A stretch of DNA of 64,000 bases, from positions 1 through 64,000 of the forward strand of contig NZ_SKBP01000008.1 in NCBI RefSeq assembly GCF_004634195.1, read 5' to 3'. Of the stretch, positions 53,620 to 62,971 are shown in pieces (position 1 is the stretch's first letter; every line of letters starts with the position of its first letter). The notes below the pieces were generated by a model. The model was not told the origin of the DNA and made no database searches. It saw only the letters and a list, made by a program, of their open reading frames with translations. Source of the DNA: Flavobacterium salilacus subsp. salilacus (GTDB lineage: Bacteria > Bacteroidota > Bacteroidia > Flavobacteriales > Flavobacteriaceae). Both the position numbers and the translations under genes were made by a program.

Positions 53620-53702
53620 CTTTTTATCGAAAATATTTACGCACGAAACAAAGAAGTTTCTTAAACTATTTATTACTAATTTCTTATCCCTTAAAAACAA
53701 CA

Positions 53703-54140
53703 ATGCAAACCATAAAAACAATACAATCAACCGAAACATACGCCGTAAGACAACCTGTTTTACGACCCGGACTGCCCGTAACATCGTGTGTTTTTCCGGG
53801 AGATGATGATAGTACCACAATACATTTCGGTATTTATGAAAAGGACAGCCTAATGGGAATAGTATCAGTATTCGAAAATCCGAATATACTATTCTCAGAA
53901 GAAAAACAATTTCAGATACGCGGTATGGCTATACTGCCCGAACATCAAAAAAAAGGATTGGGCGAAAAGCTTGTAAAAAAAGCGGAAGAATATGTAAATA
54001 ACAAAGGCGGAGAACTACTATGGTTTAACGCCAGAGAAGTTGCCGTAGGTTTTTATAAAAAATCGGGCTACCGTACTATTGGTAACCCGTTTGATATTGA
54101 AGGTGTAGGCATACACTATGTGATGTACAAACAACTCTAA
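53703..54140 (+). CDS. GNAT family N-acetyltransferase
   Basis: 145 residues from MQTIKTIQSTETYA at 53703. An upstream in-frame ATG at 53580 would run through the tRNA promoter and is rejected. The acetyl-CoA loop is RGMAILPEHQKKGLGEKL, and the C-terminal strands (GGELLWFNAREVAVGFYKKS) are intact. It resembles the ElaA/YkwB-type branch. The substrate is unknown. Confidence 0.9.
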   Translation: MQTIKTIQSTETYAVRQPVLRPGLPVTSCVFPGDDDSTTIHFGIYEKDSLMGIVSVFENPNILFSEEKQFQIRGMAILPEHQKKGLGEKLVKKAEEYVNNKGGELLWFNAREVAVGFYKKSGYRTIGNPFDIEGVGIHYVMYKQL

Positions 54141-54146
54141 GTTATA

Positions 54147-54851
54147 TTACGAAAGCAGTTTTGATGCCTGCAAGTATTTTTTTGTAGGGTGGTATATAAA
54201 CAGGCACGATTTACCTGTAATAAGGTTTATAATTTCCTTATTTAAATGGTTAGGCAGCGCAGGGCAACCTAAACTCCTGCCCAGTCTTTTATAGTTAGTA
54301 ATAAAATTTTCACTAACATAATCGGCAGCATGCATTACTATGGCACGGTCACGAGCATTATTATTAATACCCGCCTCAAGCCCGTCAAGACGAAGCGACT
54401 CACCATGCTTACCCTGATATATTTCGCCGGTAGCATAAAAACCAAGACTGCTTTTATTAGAGCTCGATTCGTTAGAAAATGCGGTGGCAAATTCGTTTCC
54501 GCTATTCCTGCCGTGTGCCACATAAGTGTTATATAACACCGTTTGTGTTGCCATATCAATTATCCATAAACGTTTATTATTAGACGATTTACTGAAATCG
54601 ATAACGGTAAGTAAGTCCTTTTTTATTTTCCCCTGTTCTTTTAGTTTATTAAAACCATTCAACGCTTTGGCAAAGCAATTAAATTCAGGCAGGGTAAGCG
54701 AATTAACATTAAGATTATTATATACGTCCTTAGCCCGCACTACTTCATTTTCTACTGTTTTTACTTTTGCATCTAAAGCGGTAGGAGTAGCCGTTGGGGT
54801 AGTAACGGAAAACAATAAAAAGAAAATCGATGTAAAAAAGTTATTAATCAT
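54147..54851 (-). CDS. Murein L,D-transpeptidase catalytic domain family protein
   Basis: 234 residues. A Sec signal (FFTSIFFLLFSVTTPTA) is followed by a domain with RLWIIDMATQTVLYNTYVAH, YATGEIYQGKHGESLRL, AIVMHAADYVSENF (candidate catalytic His) and RLGRSLGCPALP, whose Cys is the likely nucleophile. The sequence fits the periplasmic family related to YkuD-type L,D-transpeptidases, which crosslink peptidoglycan or attach proteins to it. Convergent with the GNAT gene, with 6 bp between. Confidence 0.88.
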   Translation of the reverse strand: MINNFFTSIFFLLFSVTTPTATPTALDAKVKTVENEVVRAKDVYNNLNVNSLTLPEFNCFAKALNGFNKLKEQGKIKKDLLTVIDFSKSSNNKRLWIIDMATQTVLYNTYVAHGRNSGNEFATAFSNESSSNKSSLGFYATGEIYQGKHGESLRLDGLEAGINNNARDRAIVMHAADYVSENFITNYKRLGRSLGCPALPNHLNKEIINLITGKSCLFIYHPTKKYLQASKLLS

Positions 54852-55088
54852 AGTTGTGTAATTGTCTGTATGATTTTAAAGGGCACTAAAATAGTAAAGG
54901 AAAACTTAACTCAAAACTATAATACTATTAAAATCAAATATTTAACATTTTCATATGTAACGGAAAAAAAATTTCGTTACTCACTCTCATTCAGAAACGT
55001 ATAAAATTTACTACTATTGTATTCACTTAATAAAAAGTTAATTTTACACTTTCAGCCTATATAGTACAAACACCATACCAAAAAATTA
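54852..55088. other. Divergent promoter region
   Basis: 237 bp, AT-rich, between the L,D-transpeptidase-like gene (minus) and the DUF5916 gene (plus). An imperfect palindrome, TAACGGAAA ... TTTCGTTA (about 54958-54979), lies near the middle and could be a regulator site. No gene is seen. Confidence 0.35.
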
Positions 55089-57479
55089 ATGAACTATTTA
55101 AAAATCAGTATATTAACTATTTTTTTATTGATTTCTTTCTACGCTTTAGCACAAAAAAAGACTACTACAGCCACAAGAATAAACGAAAAAATAACTGTTG
55201 ATGGCAGGCTCGATGAAGAGGTATGGAAAACCGCACAAGAGGCTGCCGGATTTGTAATGTATGAACCCGATAACGGTAAAGCGGAAGAGCCCGAAAAAGG
55301 CACCATAGTAAAAGTACTATATGATGACGAAGCGGTATATTTTGGAGCAATACTGCACGATAATCCTGATAATATACTTCGTGAAATAGCTTTGCGTGAT
55401 GACTTTAAAACCGCCGATCATTTTGGCGTATATATCAACGGTTATAACGACGGACAACAGGATTTCCGTTTTTTTGTGAGTGCTGCCGGTACGCAAATGG
55501 ATTGCATTGCTACCCAAAACTACGAAGATTATTCGTGGGACGGTATATGGTACAGCAATGTAAAAATAACCGATGAAGGCTGGCTGGTAGAAATGAAAAT
55601 ACCCTATGCCGCCATTCGTTTTTCTGAGGAAGAGAAGCAATCATGGGGGCTTAACTTTTACAGAGAGGTACGCCAGCACCGCCAACTTTTTTTTTGGAAC
55701 CCTGTAGATCGTAACATCGGTTCGGCTATTGTGCAAACAGGATTGCTTACAGGTATCGAAAATATTAAACCGCCTACCCGATTATTTTTTATCCCCTACT
55801 CATCCGTATATGTTTCTCAAAATGAAGATAATACCGAAACTACTTTTAAAGCGGGTATGGATATAAAATATGGTATTAATGACTCCTTTACGCTGGATGC
55901 TATTTTAGTACCTGATTTTGGGCAAACCGCTTTTGATGAAGTGGTGCTCAACCTGGGTCCTTTTGAACAACAATTTAACGAGAACAGACCTTTTTTTACC
56001 GAAGGCACTGATATATTTAATAAAGGTGATTTATTATACACCCGAAGGATAGGCGGACCGCCCTCTGAAAGTGCAACCCTTGCCGAGGACGAAGAAGTTA
56101 TAGAAACACCCAGCACCGTAAACCTTATTAATGCGCTAAAAGTTTCGGGGCGTACCTCCAAAGGGCTGGGTATAGGGATAATGAATGCCGTAACCGAAAA
56201 AACCTATGCCACCGTGCGGAATACCACTACTGGCACTACCCGAAGGGAACTGGTAGAACCGCTTACTAACTATAGTGTAATAGTGCTCGACCAGCGTTTT
56301 CGTAAAAACTCATCCGTATCATTTGTAAATACCAATGTTACCCGAAATGAAAACTTCAGGGATGCCAATGTAAGCGCATTAGTATATAACCTAAACACAA
56401 GGGCTAATACCTATAACCTTTCGGGCGATTTTAAATACAGCACCATAAATGATGTGACTGATAATGAAGGATTCAGTTCCTATATCAACTTCGGTAAAAC
56501 GAGTGGCAAATACCGTTACAGCGCATCGAGCTACTACGTGTCAAAAGATTTTGATATTAATGATATGGGTATCATTTTTACCACTAATTATTACAACTTC
56601 AATGGTAATGCAAGCTACCGTATCCTAAACCCAACAAAACACTACAACACATTTCAGGTAAATGGCAACCTGTATTCAGAATTTCATAACACTACCGGTA
56701 AACTACAAAGTGGTTATACAGAGATAAACGTAAATTCAACCACACGTAAAAACGACTATATAGGCTATGGCATACAAGTAAGCCCTTTAGATACCTACGA
56801 TTTTTATGAACCCCGTGTATCCGGACGTTTTGTAAAAATCCCAAAAAGCATTTATACTTATGTTTACTTTTCATCAAACTATAACCGTAAATTTGCTATA
56901 GATGTACAGCCCGAAGTTTGGCTTAGTGACGAGGAGAACCGAAATTATTACGGCTTTTTGTTTAGTCCGCGCTACCGCTTTAACAACAGGCTGCAAATGA
57001 TATACAGCTTTAATTACGGGCTGGACACCAACAATAAAGGGTGGGTGGTATTTGAGGAGGACGATATTATATTTACCCGCCGCGACAGAACCGTTATTAC
57101 CAACAGCCTTTCGGGGAAATATTCCATAACCAATCAAATGACGGTAAATTTAACAGCACGGCACTACTGGACGTATGGAAAAAATCATGAATTTTTGACA
57201 TTGCAAAATAATGGCATACTAACTGAAAATAGTACCTTTAGCGAAAATAGAGATTTTACATACAACAACTGGAATTTAGACCTTTCGTACACATGGTGGT
57301 TTGCTCCCGGCAGCCAAATATCATTTTTGTACCGAAACAATGCCGTAGGTAATTTTGAGTATGTAAACCGTAATTATACCAAGAATATTGAGCATCTGTT
57401 TACAAATAACCTTAACAGTATTTTTTCGATAAGCCTGCGCTATTATATCGATTTTAATACTGCTAAAAACTGGATTTAA
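55089..57479 (+). CDS. DUF5916 protein with N-terminal CBM9-like domain
   Basis: 796 residues. A Sec signal (LLISFYALAQ) is present. The first domain (about 25-220) is of the carbohydrate-binding family 9 type (ITVDGRLDEEVWKTAQEA, then PDNILREIALRDDFKTADHF). The rest is the DUF5916 region, rich in aromatic, alternating strands and ending in SIFSISLRYYIDFNTAKNWI, which suggests an outer-membrane barrel. Function is not known. It is followed 12 bp later by gpmI on the same strand. Confidence 0.88.
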   Translation: MNYLKISILTIFLLISFYALAQKKTTTATRINEKITVDGRLDEEVWKTAQEAAGFVMYEPDNGKAEEPEKGTIVKVLYDDEAVYFGAILHDNPDNILREIALRDDFKTADHFGVYINGYNDGQQDFRFFVSAAGTQMDCIATQNYEDYSWDGIWYSNVKITDEGWLVEMKIPYAAIRFSEEEKQSWGLNFYREVRQHRQLFFWNPVDRNIGSAIVQTGLLTGIENIKPPTRLFFIPYSSVYVSQNEDNTETTFKAGMDIKYGINDSFTLDAILVPDFGQTAFDEVVLNLGPFEQQFNENRPFFTEGTDIFNKGDLLYTRRIGGPPSESATLAEDEEVIETPSTVNLINALKVSGRTSKGLGIGIMNAVTEKTYATVRNTTTGTTRRELVEPLTNYSVIVLDQRFRKNSSVSFVNTNVTRNENFRDANVSALVYNLNTRANTYNLSGDFKYSTINDVTDNEGFSSYINFGKTSGKYRYSASSYYVSKDFDINDMGIIFTTNYYNFNGNASYRILNPTKHYNTFQVNGNLYSEFHNTTGKLQSGYTEINVNSTTRKNDYIGYGIQVSPLDTYDFYEPRVSGRFVKIPKSIYTYVYFSSNYNRKFAIDVQPEVWLSDEENRNYYGFLFSPRYRFNNRLQMIYSFNYGLDTNNKGWVVFEEDDIIFTRRDRTVITNSLSGKYSITNQMTVNLTARHYWTYGKNHEFLTLQNNGILTENSTFSENRDFTYNNWNLDLSYTWWFAPGSQISFLYRNNAVGNFEYVNRNYTKNIEHLFTNNLNSIFSISLRYYIDFNTAKNWI

Positions 57480-57491
57480 CACACTAAAATC

Positions 57492-59009
57492 ATGAACAAA
57501 AAAGTAATTTTAATGATACTGGACGGCTGGGGAAAATCGCCCGACCCAAAAGTATCGGCAATAGACAATGCCAACACACCTTTTATCGACAGTCTTTACC
57601 AAAACTATCCCAGTGCATCACTACGGACGGATGGTCTTAACGTAGGGCTGCCCGAAGGACAAATGGGCAACAGCGAGGTGGGACACATGAACCTTGGAGC
57701 AGGGCGCATAGTATATCAGGATTTGGTAAAAATAAACCTTGCCGTACAGGAAAAAACACTTGCCAAAGAAAAAACACTTGCCGAGGCATTAGCCTACGCT
57801 AAAGTGAATAACAAAAAAGTACACTTGCTGGGCTTAGTTTCCGATGGCGGGGTACACTCGCACATTAACCACCTGAAAGGATTGGTAGATGCAACGCAGG
57901 AGTACATGCTGGACAAAGTATATATACATGCCTTTACCGATGGGCGTGATGTTGACCCGAAATCAGGAATAAACTTTATTGCCGATTTGGAAAATTATAT
58001 AAAAGATACCAAAGTACAGCTTGCCTCTATAATAGGGCGTTACTATGCTATGGATCGCGACAAGCGTTGGGAACGCGTTAAACTTGCTTATGACCTTTTG
58101 GTTAACGGGCTGGGCATACCCTCTGTCAATGCCGTAAACAGCATACAGGAAAGCTATAATGAAGATGTTACCGATGAGTTCATCAAACCCATAGTAATGA
58201 CTAATGACGGTACTAACCCAATAGCGATTATTGAGCCTGATGATGTGGTTATCTTTTTTAACTTCAGGACAGACAGGGGCAGACAGCTTACTGAGGTATT
58301 AACCCAGTTTGACGTACATGAGCAGAATATGCACAAAATGAATCTGTACTATGTTACCATGACTAACTATGACGACAGTTTTACAGGAATGCACGTTATT
58401 TATGACAAAGACAACCTTACCGAAACACTGGGCGAAATTGTGGCAAGGCATGGTAAAAAACAAATACGCATAGCCGAAACAGAGAAATACCCGCATGTTA
58501 CGTTTTTCTTCTCAGGGGGTCGCGAAGAGCCTTTTGAGGGCGAAAAGCGTTTGTTATGCCCATCGCCAAAAGTAGCTACTTATGACCTGCAACCCGAAAT
58601 GAGTGCTTATGAATTGAAAGATGCGCTGATACCGGAACTGCAAAAAGGCGAGGCAGACTTTGTATGCCTTAACTTTGCCAATGGCGACATGGTAGGACAC
58701 ACAGGAATAATGGAAGCCGCTATTAAAGCCTGCGAAGCAGTAGATGACTGTGCCAAACAAGTGATAGAAGCTGCGCTTGCCAATAACTATACCACTATAG
58801 TAATTGCCGACCATGGTAACTGCGAAACCATGATAAACCCCGATGGCAGCCCCAACACCGCACACACTACCAACCCCGTGCCGATTATACTGGTAGATAA
58901 AGAGCTAAAAACAATACATGATGGTGTACTGGGTGACATTGCGCCAACGATACTGCAACTTATGGGACTACCGCAACCCGAAGCCATGACAAGGCATTCG
59001 CTGTTGTAA
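57492..59009 (+). CDS. gpmI: 2,3-bisphosphoglycerate-independent phosphoglycerate mutase
   Basis: 505 residues. Interconverts 3- and 2-phosphoglycerate using two Mn2+ ions. The N-terminal metal site is MILDGWGKSP. The phospho-serine motif is GQMGNSEVGHMNLGAGR (about 54-70). FTDGRDVDPKSG lies in the transferase domain, and the C-terminal VIADHGNCETM completes the second metal site. The gene order DUF5916-gpmI (12-bp gap) suggests co-transcription. Confidence 0.97.
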   Translation: MNKKVILMILDGWGKSPDPKVSAIDNANTPFIDSLYQNYPSASLRTDGLNVGLPEGQMGNSEVGHMNLGAGRIVYQDLVKINLAVQEKTLAKEKTLAEALAYAKVNNKKVHLLGLVSDGGVHSHINHLKGLVDATQEYMLDKVYIHAFTDGRDVDPKSGINFIADLENYIKDTKVQLASIIGRYYAMDRDKRWERVKLAYDLLVNGLGIPSVNAVNSIQESYNEDVTDEFIKPIVMTNDGTNPIAIIEPDDVVIFFNFRTDRGRQLTEVLTQFDVHEQNMHKMNLYYVTMTNYDDSFTGMHVIYDKDNLTETLGEIVARHGKKQIRIAETEKYPHVTFFFSGGREEPFEGEKRLLCPSPKVATYDLQPEMSAYELKDALIPELQKGEADFVCLNFANGDMVGHTGIMEAAIKACEAVDDCAKQVIEAALANNYTTIVIADHGNCETMINPDGSPNTAHTTNPVPIILVDKELKTIHDGVLGDIAPTILQLMGLPQPEAMTRHSLL

Positions 59010-59033
59010 TAGCTAAAACCATACATAAAACAA

Positions 59034-59175
59034 AAAGGGACTGTCTCAAAAGTACTTAAACAAGCATTTTTGTCATTCTGACGAAGGAAGAATCTCTTAT
59101 TTATCAAATGATTGAGATTCTTCACTCCATTACATTTCGTTCAGAATGACACTTTTAAGACAGCCCCTTTTTTCA
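59034..59175. mobile_element. MITE-like long hairpin repeat
   Basis: About 140 bp of imperfect inverted symmetry. The outer arms are AAAAAGGGACTGTCTCAAAA and (reverse complement) AAAAAAGGGGCTGTCTTAAA. Inner arms are TGTCATTCTGA with TCAGAATGACA, and AGAATCTC with GAGATTCTT. The inner GTCATTCTGACGAAGGAAG is repeated, with one mismatch, at 9331-9352. The outer ends resemble transposon terminal repeats. No gene is inside and no clear target duplication is seen. Confidence 0.65.
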
Positions 59176-59205
59176 AACAACCACTATTTAACAAATCTAA
59201 AAAAC

Positions 59206-60477
59206 TCAACTTTTAAAAGCATTAAAATAATCGCGTGCTATAGCTTCCCTATGGTCAGGGTGCGCTATATGTATAAGTGCTTCGGCACGCTGCTTTAATG
59301 TTTTGCCATACAAATCGGCAATACCATATTCAGTAACAATATATTGCACATGAGAACGTGTGGTAACCACGCCGGCACCTTGTTTAAGGAAAGGCACAAT
59401 ACGGTTGTCGCCCCGTTTTGTTACCGATGGCAGTGCAATAATTGCCTTACCCCCGTCGCTAAGCGAAGCCCCGCGAATAAAATCCATTTGTCCGCCCACA
59501 CCGGAGTACATCCTGCATCCTATAGAGTCGGCACAAACCTGCCCGGTCAAATCAACCTCGATAGCTGAATTGATAGCCACCATTTTTTTATTTTTTCGAA
59601 TGTTCACGGTATCATTTACGAATGATGATTCGCGCATTTCGATAAACGGGTTATCATCCACAAAATCATACAGGCGTTTAGAGCCTATTAAAAATGTGGC
59701 AAGTGCCCTACCCCTAACCGTGCCTTTGTAATTGCAATTAATTACACCGCTCTCTATCAGGTCTATCACACCATCCGAAAACATCTCGGTATGCAAACCC
59801 AGATTTTTATGGTTTTTTAAGTTTGATAAAGCAGCATTGGGTATAGAGCCTATTCCCATTTGCAGCGTGCTTTCATCTTCTATTAACGATGCTACATGAG
59901 TGCCTATTTTGGCTTCCTGCTCGGTTATGGCATCAGGTGCATGCCCATAAACAGGCTCATCAACCTCAACCAGATAATTAATTTCCGATACATGTATAAC
60001 GCCGTCGCCAAAGGTTCTTGGCATTTGCGGGTTTACCTGTGCCACTACATATTTAGAGTTTTCTATAGCGGCAACTGTTGCCTCTACCGATACCCCCAGC
60101 GAACAATATCCATGACTGTCGGGTGGCGAAACGTGTATAAAAGCCACATCAAGCGGTAGTACATTTTTACGGAATAGCCTTGGCAATTCACTCAAAAAAA
60201 CGGGGGTGTACGAGCCGTTTCCGGCTGCCAGTGTATGCCTTACATTTTTTCCTATAAAAAAGGAGTTTACATGAAAACTCTCACTGAATTCAGGGTTCGC
60301 ATAGGGTGCTTCGCCCTCTGTATGCAAATGGCAGACCTCTACATTTCTAAGCTCGGCAGCCCGCTCTGCCAAAGCTTTTGTTAAAACTGTTGGGGTTGCA
60401 GCAGCAGCCTGCACATACACCCTGTTGCCCGAATTAACTACTTGTACAGCTTGCGCCGCAGTAACATATTTACTCAT
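59206..60477 (-). CDS. Acetyl-CoA hydrolase/transferase family protein
   Basis: 423 residues, two-domain CoA-transferase of class I. TLQMGIGSIPNAALSNL lies in the first domain. LGLHTEMFSDGVIDLIESG contains the likely catalytic Glu. FIRGASLSDGGKAIIALPS lies in the second domain. It resembles 4-hydroxybutyrate CoA-transferase and acetate-CoA transferases, so it probably moves CoA between acetyl-CoA and a carboxylic acid. The exact substrate is unknown. Confidence 0.9.
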   Translation of the reverse strand: MSKYVTAAQAVQVVNSGNRVYVQAAAATPTVLTKALAERAAELRNVEVCHLHTEGEAPYANPEFSESFHVNSFFIGKNVRHTLAAGNGSYTPVFLSELPRLFRKNVLPLDVAFIHVSPPDSHGYCSLGVSVEATVAAIENSKYVVAQVNPQMPRTFGDGVIHVSEINYLVEVDEPVYGHAPDAITEQEAKIGTHVASLIEDESTLQMGIGSIPNAALSNLKNHKNLGLHTEMFSDGVIDLIESGVINCNYKGTVRGRALATFLIGSKRLYDFVDDNPFIEMRESSFVNDTVNIRKNKKMVAINSAIEVDLTGQVCADSIGCRMYSGVGGQMDFIRGASLSDGGKAIIALPSVTKRGDNRIVPFLKQGAGVVTTRSHVQYIVTEYGIADLYGKTLKQRAEALIHIAHPDHREAIARDYFNAFKS

Positions 60478-60600
60478 ACCTAAAAAATTTAATACAAAAT
60501 TACAGCTTCTTACAAATACAAAACATGATATTTCTCAGGTAAAAGAGGTTGAACAGGTTATAATTAAAAGTTAAAATTTCAAAATTAATAGTTTTACTAT

Positions 60601-60608
60601 TATATTTG
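60601..60608 (+). promoter_or_regulatory. -7 element of the tetR-ABC-hlyD operon
   Basis: TATATTTG, 18 nt upstream of the regulator start at 60627. Confidence 0.55.
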
Positions 60609-60626
60609 CAGTAAATAATTTTAATT

Positions 60627-61301
60627 ATGAAAACACTTCTTTCAAGTATTAAAATTCAGGTTAATGACAAAATTTATGTAAAAGACCCTGAAACTTCTAT
60701 ATTAGGCAGGAAAATCATTAAAGAGAGTATCTTGCTTATTGATGAGCTGGGTTTTGACAATTTTACTTTTAAAAAACTGGGAGAGCGAATCGGGTCAAAC
60801 GAAAGCTCTCTATATCGCTATTTTGAGAACAAACATAAGCTTTTACTATATTTATCCTCTTGGTACTGGAGCTGGATGGAGTACAAACTTATTTTGGCAA
60901 CCGCCAATGTAACTGACCCTTATGAAAAACTAATGAGGGCTATAACTATAGTAACCGAAAAAATTGAGGACGATGACAGCACGGATCATATAAACGAATC
61001 GATACTGAACAAAATAATTATTGCAGAGTTTACCAAAACCTTTCTTACCAAGGAGGTTGATGAGGAAAACCGTGAAGGTTTTTTTCTTATTTATAAAAGA
61101 GTAATAGGGCGTATTGTAAATATTGTAAAAGAGGTAAACCCCGATTACCCGTATGCCGAGAGCCTCGTTAGTACAACTATAGAGGGCGCATTGCATCAGC
61201 ATTTTTTAAAAGATCATTTTAAAAGTATAACGAATTGTAACGAGCAAACCCGCCCTTGCGAATTTTTTATGCATTTGGTTAGCAACATTATAAAACAATA
61301 A
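60627..61301 (+). CDS. TetR/AcrR-family regulator
   Basis: 224 residues. An N-terminal HTH domain (about 28-75) has LGFDNFTFKKLGERIGSNES then SLYRYFENKHKLLLYL. The C-terminal ligand domain is helical and not classifiable. It is the first gene of an operon with an ABC transporter (5 bp downstream) and a membrane-fusion protein, so it probably senses a substrate of that exporter and autoregulates. Confidence 0.92.
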   Translation: MKTLLSSIKIQVNDKIYVKDPETSILGRKIIKESILLIDELGFDNFTFKKLGERIGSNESSLYRYFENKHKLLLYLSSWYWSWMEYKLILATANVTDPYEKLMRAITIVTEKIEDDDSTDHINESILNKIIIAEFTKTFLTKEVDEENREGFFLIYKRVIGRIVNIVKEVNPDYPYAESLVSTTIEGALHQHFLKDHFKSITNCNEQTRPCEFFMHLVSNIIKQ

Positions 61302-61306
61302 ACATC

Positions 61307-62965
61307 ATGACACCATTACAACGATTTTACAACTTGCTGAAATTAGATAAAAAAGATGTTTATCAAATACTTTTTTATGCTGCCTTTGCAGGACTTATAA
61401 GTCTTTCTTTACCACTTGGCATTCAGGCTATTATCAACTTTATACAAAGCGGGCAGGTGAGTATATCATGGATAGTGCTTATTGTTGTAGTAACTGTAGG
61501 GGTAGCCTTTGGCGGTATCCTGTCGCTCATGCAGCTAAGGATTACGGAAAACTTACAACAAAAAATATTTGTGCGTTCCTCTTTTGAGTTTGCATGGCGT
61601 TTTCCCAAAATAAAACCTGATGAGTTGTACAACAGCTACCCGCCGGAGCTTGCCAATCGCTTTTTTGATACACTGTCCATTCAAAAAGGAGTATCAAAGC
61701 TCCTGCTCGATTTTTCTTCGGCGCTGCTGCAAATCAGCTTTGGTATTATCCTGCTTTCATTATACCATCCGTTTTTCATACTGTTTGGGTTAATGCTGTT
61801 GATATTATTATATTTTATCTTCAAATTCTCGTTTGCCACCGGACTGGATACCAGTATGAAAGAATCGAAGTTTAAATACAAAGTTGCCTACTGGATACAG
61901 GAAATAGCCCGAAACAGCAGTAGTTTTAAAAGGCAGCTTAATTTTGATTATGCTCTTACTAAAAATGATAATTTGGTGAGCGATTACATAAATTACAGAG
62001 AAAAACACTTCAATGTTATAAAAAAGCAGTTCTCCCAGCTAATCATCTTTAAGGTTATTATTACCGCAACATTACTATCCGTAGGGGGGTATCTGGTACT
62101 AAACCAGCAAATGAATATAGGGCAGTTTGTAGCTGCCGAAATTATCATCCTTTTGGTAATCAACTCTGTAGAAAAGATTATCATCGGGCTGGAAACATTT
62201 TATGATGTACTTACATCTATAGAAAAAATAGGAGGAGTAACTGATTTGGGAATAGAAGAACCTTCAAAAGTTAAAAATACCACTCCGCAAAAAAACATCA
62301 CGCTGGAAATGGATAACATAAGGTATCGCTTTCCTGATTCGGATAAAGATGCGCTTAACAACATTTCGCTTTGCATAAACCCCGGCGAAAAAATATACAT
62401 TAGCGGAAATAACGGTTCAGGGAAATCTACCTTGGTGCGTATGCTGGCAGGATATTTAAAACCGGATTATGGTTCACTTTATATTAACGATGGCAGGCTT
62501 AATAGAATAGATAAAGACCTTTATCGTTCGCAAACAGGGGTTATAATACAGGGCGAAAGTCCGTTTGAAGGAACAATACTGGAAAACATCACGTTTAACG
62601 ACCCTACTATAACTCCCGAAACACTGCGTTGGGCCTTAGACAGTGTTCGGCTATCCTCTTTTATAAAAACATTACCGCAAGGGCTTGATACCCCCATATA
62701 TCCTGACGGCAGGCAGTTATCAACATCCAATGCCCAAAAAATATTATTGGCAAGAAGCATTATTCATAAACCAAAAATATTATTTTTAGAAGACCCTACC
62801 GACAAGATGGACGAGCCTACGGCAAAAGCAATAATTGATTTCCTTTTTGCCGAAGAGCATGAATGGACTGTAATTGTATCGTCTGTAAACCATTATTGGA
62901 AATCGAGATGCAGCAGGCAGATAATAATGAATAACGGAGAAATTGTAGAAGACTTTAAACTATAA
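61307..62965 (+). CDS. ABC exporter, fused permease/ATPase with a degenerate ATPase site
   Basis: 552 residues. The N-terminal membrane domain (about 20-300, six helices) is of the type I exporter kind without a peptidase domain. The ATPase domain has an intact Walker A (GNNGSGKST, 367-375) and Q-loop (GVIIQGES). Other parts are altered: the signature is LSTSN (471-475), Walker B reads LFLED (Glu495-Asp496, the reverse of the usual Asp-Glu), and the H-loop His is absent from its usual place (SSVNHYW). It lies between tetR and hlyD and is probably the pump of a type I-like export system. Confidence 0.9.
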   Translation: MTPLQRFYNLLKLDKKDVYQILFYAAFAGLISLSLPLGIQAIINFIQSGQVSISWIVLIVVVTVGVAFGGILSLMQLRITENLQQKIFVRSSFEFAWRFPKIKPDELYNSYPPELANRFFDTLSIQKGVSKLLLDFSSALLQISFGIILLSLYHPFFILFGLMLLILLYFIFKFSFATGLDTSMKESKFKYKVAYWIQEIARNSSSFKRQLNFDYALTKNDNLVSDYINYREKHFNVIKKQFSQLIIFKVIITATLLSVGGYLVLNQQMNIGQFVAAEIIILLVINSVEKIIIGLETFYDVLTSIEKIGGVTDLGIEEPSKVKNTTPQKNITLEMDNIRYRFPDSDKDALNNISLCINPGEKIYISGNNGSGKSTLVRMLAGYLKPDYGSLYINDGRLNRIDKDLYRSQTGVIIQGESPFEGTILENITFNDPTITPETLRWALDSVRLSSFIKTLPQGLDTPIYPDGRQLSTSNAQKILLARSIIHKPKILFLEDPTDKMDEPTAKAIIDFLFAEEHEWTVIVSSVNHYWKSRCSRQIIMNNGEIVEDFKL

Positions 62966-62971
62966 AATACT

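Noticed and set aside
53580-53702. N-terminal extension of the GNAT protein to 53580
   Set aside because: It would run through the promoter of tRNA-Gly, and the residues do not match the family.
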